Positions 1-6,337 of a stretch of 8,696 nucleotides of DNA are shown piece by piece. The stretch is taken from assembly GCA_019750655.1 (NCBI GenBank), contig JAIEOG010000116.1, forward strand, positions 1 through 8,696, read 5' to 3'. Source of the DNA: a bacterium. GTDB lineage: Bacteria > Bdellovibrionota > FAC87 > UBA2466. The first letter of the stretch is position 1. Every line of letters begins with the position of its first letter. Both the position numbers and the translations under genes were made by a program. The notes beneath the pieces were generated by a model that saw nothing but the letters and a program-made list of their open reading frames with translations, was not told where the DNA came from and ran no database searches.

Positions 1-612
1 TTGGGCGTCGCATGGTTCTTTCTCAAAGCGCGCGCTTTTGAAGCAGGCCACTATTTCAATCGAAGCGTGCCTGAAGTAACCACGCTGATTTTGAACGATA
101 CGCTCCGGTTGTTCTTCATGTTGGCGGGTGTTCTCGGAGTTCTCGCAGCGGGTGACTTCTTCTACCAGCGCTACCGCGTTGAAAAGCAGATGCGTATGAC
201 GAAGCGCGAGGTCCGCGAGGAATATAAGCTGCGCGAAGGGGACCCTTTAATGAAGTCTCGCATCCGCAATGTGCAGCGCCGAATGGCGCGCCGGCGCATG
301 CTGGAAGCCGTGCCCAAGGCCGACGTGATTATCACCAACCCCACGCATTATTCGGTCGCGCTGCAATATGATCCAGACAAAATGAATGCCCCCCGTGTGG
401 TGGCAAAAGGCGTGGATTTCCTGGCGATGAAAATCCGAGAAATCGCCAAAGGCGCAGGCGTGCCGCTCGTCGAGAACCGCCAGTTGGCGCGCGCCCTTTA
501 TGCACAGATTCCCGTAGGGAAAAGTATCACCAAAGATCTCTATAGCGCGGTCGCGCAAGTCTTGAGCTACGTGTACCGGCTCAAAGGGCGTAGCGCACAG
601 GCCGTCGCGTAA
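1..612 (+). CDS. flhB: FlhB, flagellar export gate/substrate-specificity switch protein (3' part, cut by left edge)
   Basis: FlhB is an inner-membrane part of the flagellar type III export apparatus that switches export from rod/hook to filament substrates. Only the last 203 residues are present of about 350 usual for the family; the first codon (TTG) is an internal Leu, not a start. The visible part begins in the last membrane region (a hydrophobic segment near fragment residues 34-55), then a basic linker (about 56-105, rich in Arg/Lys), then the cytoplasmic domain. The autocleavage motif NPTH is at fragment residues 113-116 (nt 337-348); in the family the chain self-cleaves between Asn and Pro. 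The segment APRVVAKG and the ending after YRLKG are also family-like. The gene ends 13 bp before flhA, as expected for a shared operon. The motif and context make this a firm call. Confidence 0.96.
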   Translation: MGVAWFFLKARAFEAGHYFNRSVPEVTTLILNDTLRLFFMLAGVLGVLAAGDFFYQRYRVEKQMRMTKREVREEYKLREGDPLMKSRIRNVQRRMARRRMLEAVPKADVIITNPTHYSVALQYDPDKMNAPRVVAKGVDFLAMKIREIAKGAGVPLVENRQLARALYAQIPVGKSITKDLYSAVAQVLSYVYRLKGRSAQAVA

Positions 613-615
613 AAA

Positions 616-619
616 GAGG
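616..619 (+). promoter_or_regulatory. Ribosome-binding site of flhA
   Basis: GAGG, within AAAAAGAGG, lies 6 nt before the ATG at 626 in the short flhB-flhA gap. It supports that ATG as the flhA start. No promoter-like sequence fits in this 13-bp gap, so flhA is expected to be read through from flhB. Confidence 0.7.
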
Positions 620-625
620 TAGATC

Positions 626-2698
626 ATGGCAGAAGAACGGCAGTTGAGTCTTAACCGGTTGCTCCGCAACAGCGATGTGTTTTTGGCCTTAGGCCTTTTG
701 GGCACTTTGGTGGTCATGGTTCTGCCCATGCCGCCTTGGCTTTTGGATCTACTGCTGGTGACGAGCTTCACGATCAGCGTCGCTATTCTATTGGTCGCGG
801 TCTATGCCGCGCGCCCACTCGATTTCTCCGTTTTCCCGACTATCTTGCTCTTTGCGACTCTCTTTCGGCTAGCGCTGAACGTTGCCTCTACGCGTTTGGT
901 GCTTTTGGAAGGGCACCAAGGCACAGCGGCCGCTGGGCACGTGATTGAGACTTTCGGGAACATGGTCGTCGGCGGAAGCTATATCGTCGGTACGGTCGTC
1001 TTCCTTTTGCTTATCATTATCAACTTTATCGTTATCACCAAAGGTTCCGGCCGCGTCGCGGAAGTCGCCGCCCGATTCGTCTTGGACGCGATTCCCGGTA
1101 AGCAGATGAGTATCGACGCCGATCTCACTGCCGGTGTCATTGACCGAGAAGAAGCGCAGAGTCGCCGTAAGAAGATTGAATCCGAAGCCGAGTTCTATGG
1201 GGCTATGGACGGTGCTAGTAAGTTCGTCCGCGGTGATGCCATAGCGGGGATTTTAATCACAGTCGTTAACATCATCGGCGGCTTGGCGATCGGTGTCTTG
1301 CAAAAGGGCTTGTCTGTAGGCGATGCGGCTCAGATCTACACCCTGATGACCATCGGGGACGGCTTGGTCACACAGATCCCGTCACTCGTTGTTTCGACGG
1401 CAGCTGGTATCATCGTGACCCGCGCTGCGAGCGGCAATGAGCTCTCGAAAGATGTCACTAAGCAGATTCTATTCCAGCCCCGCGCGATTGGTTACACGGC
1501 GGTCATTCTTGTGTTCTTGGGACTTCTCCCGGGTATTCCGAGCACGCCCTTCTTCACGCTTGCTGTCATTCTAGGAAGCGTTTCGTACTTGGCTACTCAG
1601 CAGAAAAAAGCGGATGAAGTCGAGAAGGTCGAGAAAGAGCGCAAGGCAGCGGATGCTGTCGCTTCCGACACGCAAGCGCCGCCCGAAGTAGACATTCTGG
1701 AGCTTCAGCTGGGTTATGGCTTGGTGCCCCTCGTCGAAGGAGAACAGAAGAGCGATCTCGTGGAGCGCGTGTTTGGCCTACGTAAAGAGTTTGCCCGTGA
1801 GCTGGGGATTGTGGTTCCCAAGGTCCGCATCAAGGACAACTTGGAAATCCAACCCGCTGAATACCGAATCTTGATCAAAGGGGTATCCGTCGGTGGCGGT
1901 GAATTAATGCCCGGCTACCTTATGGCTATGGATCCGGGCGGTGCAGACTCAGATATCCCGGGGATATCGACAAAGGAGCCCGTATTTGGTTTGCCGGCGT
2001 TGTGGATTCAAGAAAAGCACCGCGAGCGCGCACAGATTGCGGGTTACACGGTCGTCGATAATCCTACGATTGTGGCCACCCACCTTTCGGAGATCGTCCG
2101 TAAACACGCTTCGGAGCTCATCGGGCGCCAGGCTTTGCATTCTTTGATCGATACCATCGAGAAATCCAATCCGAAGGTAGTCGAAGAGTTGAACAAGCAC
2201 TTGAGCCTGGGCGTCGTGCTCAAAGTTTGCCAAAACCTGCTGCGCGAGCAAGTGCCCATGCGCGACTTGCTCACGGTGCTGGAGACTCTCGCTAACTACG
2301 CTCCGACCCAGAAAGATCCAGACCTGCTCACCGAGCATGTGCGTGCCGCTTTGGCGCGCACTATCACGCAGCGGTTTGCTGGCGGGTCGACAGAGATGGA
2401 AGTTTTGACTATGGAGCCGGGCTTGGAAGATCAGCTTTTGCGTTCTTACCAGCGCGGGGAGAACGGCCCGAGTCTGCAGTTAGAGCCCGGAATGTACGAA
2501 AAGCTGATCAAAGGCTTGCAGGGATCTTTGGAGCGGACGGTTTTTGCTTCGGGCACGCCAGTGCTCCTGTGCCACCCGCTTATCCGGTCGCTATTGCGCA
2601 AACATGTAGAGCGGTACATTCCAAACCTCATGATCATCTCGGCCAATGAAATTGCATCCTTTGCCAAGATCCGCATGGTCGGATCCGTGCATGCCTAG
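626..2698 (+). CDS. flhA: FlhA, flagellar type III export gate protein
   Basis: FlhA forms the nonameric export gate ring of the flagellar secretion system. It has a membrane part that couples ion flow to export and a cytoplasmic ring that docks chaperone-substrate complexes. At 690 aa it has the full family length. Residues about 17-325 hold several hydrophobic helices. The FHIPEP family signature lies near 81-104 (RLALNVASTR, then the LLEGHQGTAAAG stretch). A cytoplasmic loop at about 140-205 contains MDGASKFVRGDAIAG with the conserved acidic residues D195 and D204. A highly charged linker (about 326-352, Lys/Glu/Ala-rich) leads to the cytoplasmic domain (about 355-690), which carries family-typical stretches such as MAMDPGG and TKEPVFGLPALWI. 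The ATG at 626 has a ribosome-binding site. The stop at 2696-2698 overlaps the ribosome-binding site of flhF. Nothing is broken or missing. Confidence 0.98.
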   Translation: MAEERQLSLNRLLRNSDVFLALGLLGTLVVMVLPMPPWLLDLLLVTSFTISVAILLVAVYAARPLDFSVFPTILLFATLFRLALNVASTRLVLLEGHQGTAAAGHVIETFGNMVVGGSYIVGTVVFLLLIIINFIVITKGSGRVAEVAARFVLDAIPGKQMSIDADLTAGVIDREEAQSRRKKIESEAEFYGAMDGASKFVRGDAIAGILITVVNIIGGLAIGVLQKGLSVGDAAQIYTLMTIGDGLVTQIPSLVVSTAAGIIVTRAASGNELSKDVTKQILFQPRAIGYTAVILVFLGLLPGIPSTPFFTLAVILGSVSYLATQQKKADEVEKVEKERKAADAVASDTQAPPEVDILELQLGYGLVPLVEGEQKSDLVERVFGLRKEFARELGIVVPKVRIKDNLEIQPAEYRILIKGVSVGGGELMPGYLMAMDPGGADSDIPGISTKEPVFGLPALWIQEKHRERAQIAGYTVVDNPTIVATHLSEIVRKHASELIGRQALHSLIDTIEKSNPKVVEELNKHLSLGVVLKVCQNLLREQVPMRDLLTVLETLANYAPTQKDPDLLTEHVRAALARTITQRFAGGSTEMEVLTMEPGLEDQLLRSYQRGENGPSLQLEPGMYEKLIKGLQGSLERTVFASGTPVLLCHPLIRSLLRKHVERYIPNLMIISANEIASFAKIRMVGSVHA

Positions 2699-2702
2699 GA
2701 GG
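2697..2702 (+). promoter_or_regulatory. Strong ribosome-binding site of flhF overlapping the flhA stop codon
   Basis: A perfect AGGAGG begins inside the TAG stop codon of flhA (2696-2698) and sits 5 nt before the flhF ATG at 2708. Ribosomes finishing flhA would terminate on this site, which favours coupled translation of the two genes. The site fixes the flhF start. Confidence 0.85.
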
Positions 2703-2707
2703 GTTAG

Positions 2708-3823
2708 ATGAATATTAAGAAATTTGAAGCCGCCACATTTGAAGAGGCCCTCCTGCGGGTGAAAACCGAGATGGGCCCCGACGCCTTAATTCTTTCGACC
2801 GAAGAAGTACACCGCGGCTTATTCAAAAAGCCCTCTGTAGAAATCACGGCGGCAGTCGAACGCAAAGAAAAGGCGAAGGGCCTAGATGCAAAGACGTTAG
2901 AGAAGGTTTTTCCCCACCGCCGTCACCAGACATCGCCCGTTGAGAATATCGAAGTGGCAGCACGCAAAAAGCCGGCACCTACGCCAGCGGCTACACCGGT
3001 GCGCAAAGCTGTGCCCACCGTGCCTGCCTCGGATTTGGAAATGGATCTGCTCTCCGTGGGGCTTTCTCTGGATACAGCGCGTGCCTTCGCGCGCCAAATT
3101 GTCATGGATTACTCGCGCCAAGATTGTGAGAACGCGGAATTTCTCGAGAAGGTGAAGACGCGTTTTCTCAGTGCTCAGATGAAAACCCTCTTGCCGGACA
3201 TCTTCCAGACCCGCCGGAGCTGGGCAGTGGTGGGTGCTCCGGGATCTGGGAAGACGAGCTTCACCGTGAAACTTGCAGTGTCTTTGCGCGGCCAAGGCGT
3301 TTCGGTTCGCCTGTCGAGCTGCGACCGCCGCAAGGTGGTTGGGCGGCAAGAGCTCGCGGCTTACGCAAAGCTCATCGAGGTGCCTTTCCACGCAGAGGGC
3401 ACTCAGGAAAAACGAGCCGACCAAGTTTTCTTGCTCGATACGCCGTCGGTAGATCGTGGTGGTCCACTGTATGCACAGGTGGAAAAGCACTGCCGTGATT
3501 TGAACACGCTTGTGGTTCTGGATGCGAGCCAGCGCTTGGAAGAGTTGCTACGGTCGATTGATAACTTTTCACGCTTAGCGCCCGTTGCTCTGGCGTTCAC
3601 CCGCCTGGATGTCGTTGGCAGCGCAGGTGTCATCTATGACGTTTTGAAAACGACGAAGCTCCCGCTGCTCGCGTGCTCTGTGAGCCCGGAGCTATCGAAG
3701 GGTGCGGCGTTTTTCGAAGTGGCAGACCTTGCACGCTTCTTAGTGCGCAAGCCTATCGTCACTCGCGAGCAAACATTTTTGATGGATGCCGGCGCAGCGC
3801 ACGGCACAGAGAATTTGGTCTAA
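2708..3823 (+). CDS. flhF: FlhF, SRP-type GTPase for flagellar placement (divergent G motifs)
   Basis: FlhF is the third SRP-family GTPase, after Ffh and FtsY. It marks the site of flagellar assembly and recruits early basal-body parts. The 371 residues show the expected three-part layout: a basic/B region (1-70, opening MNIKKFEAATFEEALLRVK with MGPDALILS, typical of FlhF), a Pro/Ala-rich linker (about 85-108), an N-domain helical part (about 108-168) and the G domain (about 170-350). The P-loop GAPGSGKTS (176-184) is intact. Other motifs deviate from the family: DRRKVVGRQEL at 206-216 where DTYRIGAVEQL is usual, DTPS at 244-247 where DTAG is usual, TRLD at 298-301 where TKLD is usual, and no clear GQ.VP.DI at the G5/closing loop (about 322-337). 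Family assignment is firm from the N-terminus, layout and position between flhA and flhG. Whether GTP is hydrolysed normally is open. Confidence 0.93.
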   Translation: MNIKKFEAATFEEALLRVKTEMGPDALILSTEEVHRGLFKKPSVEITAAVERKEKAKGLDAKTLEKVFPHRRHQTSPVENIEVAARKKPAPTPAATPVRKAVPTVPASDLEMDLLSVGLSLDTARAFARQIVMDYSRQDCENAEFLEKVKTRFLSAQMKTLLPDIFQTRRSWAVVGAPGSGKTSFTVKLAVSLRGQGVSVRLSSCDRRKVVGRQELAAYAKLIEVPFHAEGTQEKRADQVFLLDTPSVDRGGPLYAQVEKHCRDLNTLVVLDASQRLEELLRSIDNFSRLAPVALAFTRLDVVGSAGVIYDVLKTTKLPLLACSVSPELSKGAAFFEVADLARFLVRKPIVTREQTFLMDAGAAHGTENLV

Positions 3824-3827
3824 GGAG
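3822..3827 (+). promoter_or_regulatory. Ribosome-binding site of flhG overlapping the flhF stop codon
   Basis: AAGGAG starts within the TAA stop of flhF (3821-3823) and lies 5 nt before the ATG at 3833. Because flhF and flhG are in the same reading frame, the stop bounds any upstream extension of flhG, so this site and ATG define its N-terminus. Confidence 0.8.
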
Positions 3828-3832
3828 AAAAT

Positions 3833-4639
3833 ATGGCACGCGTAATCTCGGTTTCGAGCGGTAAGGGTGGAGTGGGTAAGACGAGCCTTGTGGCGAATCT
3901 GGGATGCCTGCTGGCGGCGCAAGGCAAACGCGTTCTGCTCATTGATGGGGATTGGTCCTTGGGGAAACTCGGACTGACTCTCGGAGTGCGGCCCAATGCG
4001 ACAATCGATCGGGTGCTTAAAGGTGAAATCACTTTGGCGGATGCCACGGTGCGTGTGCGGGACAATCTCGCGCTGATCGCCGCACCCTCGGGAAGAGTCG
4101 GCTTTGAAGAACTCGATGAGCCCACGCGCAACGCGTTATTCTACCAGCTGGACCAGCTCTCCGAGCAACACGATGTGATCTTTCTCGATCACTCCTCAGG
4201 AATTCATTCCGCGGTGATTCAATTTGCTGCTGCATCGCACCAACACGTGATCGTGACCACGGGCGAGCCTACTAGTTACACAGATGCGTATGCTATAATG
4301 AAAGTGCTTTCCAAGCGGTTCGGCGTGCGGCGTTTTGGCTTAATCGTCACGATGAGTGAGAGCCATGCGGAGACTGAAAAAGTCATCGCACGCTTCGGGG
4401 AAGTGGCAGAGAGCCACCTCGGAGTTCGCGTTTCTCTGTTGGACATCATTCCTTGGGAACAAAAGATGTCCGAATCGATTCGGTTTCAACAGCCATTCGT
4501 GGAGCGTTACCCGGGCCATGAACTAACGCGCCGGTTCCGTTGTGTGTTGGCAGAGCTTTTAAAGCTGCCAATCAATGTTTCGGCGGGCTTGCAATTTTTC
4601 GGCAACGCGAGGTTTCCACTTTCCGTGGGGCAACTATGA
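3833..4639 (+). CDS. flhG: FlhG (FleN/YlxH), MinD-like ATPase controlling flagellar number
   Basis: FlhG is a ParA/MinD-family ATPase that limits flagellar number and works with FlhF at the membrane. It has 268 residues. The deviant Walker A motif GKGGVGKT is at 10-17, with the signature Lys11 and the P-loop Lys16. Walker A' is LIDGDWSLG at 36-44 with D38 and D40. Walker B/switch II is VIFLDHSSG at 115-123, where D.PAG or DTGAG is more usual. The C-terminus contains SAGLQFF (250-256), which resembles the start of the short amphipathic membrane-targeting helix in this family, followed by a further 12 residues. The protein begins directly at the first beta-strand, so the N-terminal DQAxxLR segment of many FlhG proteins is absent. 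The reading frame cannot be extended, because the flhF stop lies in the same frame four codons upstream. The stop overlaps the fliA start (ATGA). The family call is strong. Confidence 0.93.
   Translation: MARVISVSSGKGGVGKTSLVANLGCLLAAQGKRVLLIDGDWSLGKLGLTLGVRPNATIDRVLKGEITLADATVRVRDNLALIAAPSGRVGFEELDEPTRNALFYQLDQLSEQHDVIFLDHSSGIHSAVIQFAAASHQHVIVTTGEPTSYTDAYAIMKVLSKRFGVRRFGLIVTMSESHAETEKVIARFGEVAESHLGVRVSLLDIIPWEQKMSESIRFQQPFVERYPGHELTRRFRCVLAELLKLPINVSAGLQFFGNARFPLSVGQL
4291..4299 (+). promoter_or_regulatory. Candidate internal sigma70 extended -10 element within flhG
   Basis: TGCTATAAT matches the extended -10 consensus TGnTATAAT exactly and lies about 340 bp before fliA on the same strand. 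No convincing TTGACA-like box is found about 17 bp upstream, though extended -10 promoters can work without one. It is embedded in codons for YAIM, so it may be chance. If active, it would allow fliA and xerD to be transcribed apart from flhA-flhG. Confidence 0.25.
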
Positions 4640-5412
4640 CGACTCCGATCCGCAAGTACAGTGAAGGCAAAAAGAAGATCGATCGCCGTACTAAGGAAAA
4701 GCTCATCAAGGAGTACGCCCCGCTTATTAAGTTCATTGCTCAGAAAATCGCAGTGCGCTTGCCTTCCAATATCGAATTCGATGATCTCGTTAGCAGCGGC
4801 GTAATTGGATTGATGGATGCCATCGATAAGTATGATCCGAGCCGCGACAACAAATTTAAGACTTATGCCGAATTCCGCATCCGCGGCGCAATCCTCGACG
4901 AATTGCGCGCACAGGACTGGGTGCCTCGCTCTGTCCGCGAAAAAGCGAAACAGCTCGAGCGCGCGCACGTGCGCTTGGAGCAAAAGCTTCGCCGCATTCC
5001 GACGGAAGATGAGCTCACCGACGAACTGAAGATTTCCAAAGAAGAGTATTACGATCTGCTCAACCAGGTGAAATCGGTTTCGATCTTGAGTCTCGACGAG
5101 GCTGGGAGCTTTAATTCCAGCGATCGTAAGAGCATCTTGAGCCTACTCGAGAGCTGCAAGATCCCAAGCCCCTTGGCGCAGCTCAACCTCAAAGGCTTGA
5201 AAGAAGTTGTCACGAAAGCCATCGAGAATCTGCCAGAAAAACAGCGCCTCGTCTTGAGCTTGTACTACTACGAAGATTTGAACCTGAAAGAAATCGGGGA
5301 CGTGCTAGAAGTAACCGAGAGCCGCGTGTCCCAGCTCCACACGCAAGCCATTCTGTGGCTGCGCCGTAAGCTGCGCGCGTACTTCGATGAAATCGGTGAC
5401 GATATCCCATGA
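4636..5412 (+). CDS. fliA: FliA, flagellar sigma factor sigma28
   Basis: FliA directs RNA polymerase to late flagellar genes such as flagellin and motor or chemotaxis genes, and is normally held inactive by FlgM. With the ATG at 4636 it has 258 residues, close to the family norm of about 240-260. A longer in-frame reading from 4540 lies inside flhG, and its first 32 residues do not resemble a sigma factor, so it was not chosen. Region 2 spans about 23-100 and includes FDDLVSSGVIGLMDAIDKYDP and the FliA-typical RIRGAILDELRAQDWVPRS. Region 3 spans about 100-170. Region 4 spans about 180-250 with the helix-turn-helix LNLKEIGDVLEVTESRVSQLH. The start codon overlaps the flhG stop as ATGA, with GTGGGG 5 nt upstream as ribosome-binding site. 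The stop overlaps the next gene the same way. I see no sign of damage. Confidence 0.96.
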   Translation: MTTPIRKYSEGKKKIDRRTKEKLIKEYAPLIKFIAQKIAVRLPSNIEFDDLVSSGVIGLMDAIDKYDPSRDNKFKTYAEFRIRGAILDELRAQDWVPRSVREKAKQLERAHVRLEQKLRRIPTEDELTDELKISKEEYYDLLNQVKSVSILSLDEAGSFNSSDRKSILSLLESCKIPSPLAQLNLKGLKEVVTKAIENLPEKQRLVLSLYYYEDLNLKEIGDVLEVTESRVSQLHTQAILWLRRKLRAYFDEIGDDIP

Positions 5413-6299
5413 TGACTGAAGTTGCAGAGTTCCTGCAGTACATCACCGCAGAAAAAGGGTTGTCCGAGAATACCCGAAGCAGTTACCAGCAGGACTTGCT
5501 GCAATACGAAGAGTTTTTCCGCCTAAGCCAACAAACGCTCGAATCCGTCGACCATAAGCATTTGAGAGACTACCTAGCGCGTCTGCGCCGGCGTGAAGTA
5601 GGGCCGCGATCGCTAGCCCGCAAGCTTTCCACCCTGAAGCAGTTCTTCCAGTTCTTGTTGCGGGAAGGGCGCATTGAGGCGAGTCCGGCAGAACTTTTGA
5701 CCGTGCTGGTGAAGACCAAACGCTTGCCCAAGCACCTAACCGTCGATGAGAGTTTTGCGCTTTTGGAAGCAGCCGAAGGCGACACGCCCGGCAGCACGCG
5801 GGACCGCGCCATGCTCGAAGTTTGGTATGCGACGGGTTGCCGCGTGAGCGAGTTAGCGGGCATTTTGGCGGCAGATATCGACTGGAAGGGCGGCTTAGTC
5901 CTCGTCCGCGGTAAGGGCGGGCGGGAACGCTGGGTGCCTCTGAGTCAGGACTCACTTACTTGGGCGCAGCGCTACCGCGATCTGCGGCACGAGTGGGTGG
6001 CCCGCTTCGATCTTTTAGAACAAGAAGTTTTCTTTTTGACCGACCGAGTGAAGCCGTACAACCGGCAACAGCTTTGGAAATGGCTGCGCAAGTATGCCAC
6101 CAAAGCGGGTATTCACCGCAAGGTTTGGCCCCATATGATCCGCCATAGCGTGGCCACCCATGTGCTTCAGGGTGGCGCGGACCTGCGTACGGTCCAGGAG
6201 CTCCTGGGCCACCGCTCGATTAGCACGACTGAGATTTACACGCACTTAAACGTGGAAAATCTCAAGACCATGCAACGCAAGTTCCACCCACGCGATTAG
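5409..6299 (+). CDS. xerD: Tyrosine recombinase of the XerC/XerD family (XerD-like)
   Basis: Xer recombinases cut and rejoin DNA at the chromosomal dif site to resolve dimers before cell division. The 296 residues match the family length. The N-terminal SAM-like DNA-binding domain is at about 1-90 (FLQYITAEKGLSENTRSSY). The catalytic domain, about 105-296, has all six active-site residues: R145 (ATGCRVSEL), K169 (VRGKGGRERWVPL), H242 and R245 (HMIRHSVATH), H268 (ELLGH) and the nucleophile Y277 (STTEIYTHL). The RLPKHL stretch, GADLR and the ending HPRD resemble XerD more than XerC, while QELLGH is more XerC-like, so the subtype is less certain than the family. The ATG at 5409 overlaps the fliA stop (ATGA); the next codon, 5412, is also ATG and could be used instead. 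I see no recognisable dif-like site or flanking inverted repeats here, so a local DNA-inversion role is not indicated. Confidence 0.9.
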   Translation: MMTEVAEFLQYITAEKGLSENTRSSYQQDLLQYEEFFRLSQQTLESVDHKHLRDYLARLRRREVGPRSLARKLSTLKQFFQFLLREGRIEASPAELLTVLVKTKRLPKHLTVDESFALLEAAEGDTPGSTRDRAMLEVWYATGCRVSELAGILAADIDWKGGLVLVRGKGGRERWVPLSQDSLTWAQRYRDLRHEWVARFDLLEQEVFFLTDRVKPYNRQQLWKWLRKYATKAGIHRKVWPHMIRHSVATHVLQGGADLRTVQELLGHRSISTTEIYTHLNVENLKTMQRKFHPRD

Positions 6300-6326
6300 T
6301 TTCACAAAGTTTCCCAATAAAATCTT

Positions 6327-6332
6327 AGGAGA
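6327..6332 (+). promoter_or_regulatory. Ribosome-binding site of the lipoprotein gene
   Basis: AGGAGA lies 5 nt before the ATG at 6338 and supports that start, which gives a complete lipoprotein signal peptide. The rest of the 38-bp gap after xerD (6300-6337) is A/T-richer, but I find no convincing promoter or terminator in it. Confidence 0.75.
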
Positions 6333-6337
6333 TCCCC

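Noticed and set aside
247..771. Long open frame on the - strand across the flhB/flhA junction (174 codons)
   Set aside because: It runs antisense to two clear conserved genes, has no ribosome-binding site or recognisable motif, and spans a junction whose + strand reading is certain.
1952..1968. 17-bp near-perfect palindrome GATATCCC-G-GGGATATC within flhA
   Set aside because: It encodes the conserved FlhA stretch DIPGIS and has a 1-nt spacer, so it cannot form a normal hairpin. A chance product of codons is likelier than an operator.
2897..3490. Long open frame on the - strand inside flhF (197 codons)
   Set aside because: It is antisense to flhF, His/Arg/Cys-rich as shadow frames in such sequence tend to be, and has no motif or start signal.
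4540..4635. 32-codon in-frame extension upstream of fliA
   Set aside because: It lies within flhG and does not resemble a sigma factor. The ATG at 4636 gives normal family length and an ATGA overlap with a ribosome-binding site.
4963..4974. 12-bp palindrome GCGCACGTGCGC inside fliA
   Set aside because: It lies in the middle of a coding region (codons for RAHVR) with no partner site or nearby promoter; a chance event in GC-rich sequence.
6304..6326. CAAAGTTT resembling the -35 box of a sigma28 (FliA) promoter before the lipoprotein gene
   Set aside because: There is no GCCGATAA-like -10 box at the required distance, and the expected position runs into the ribosome-binding site.
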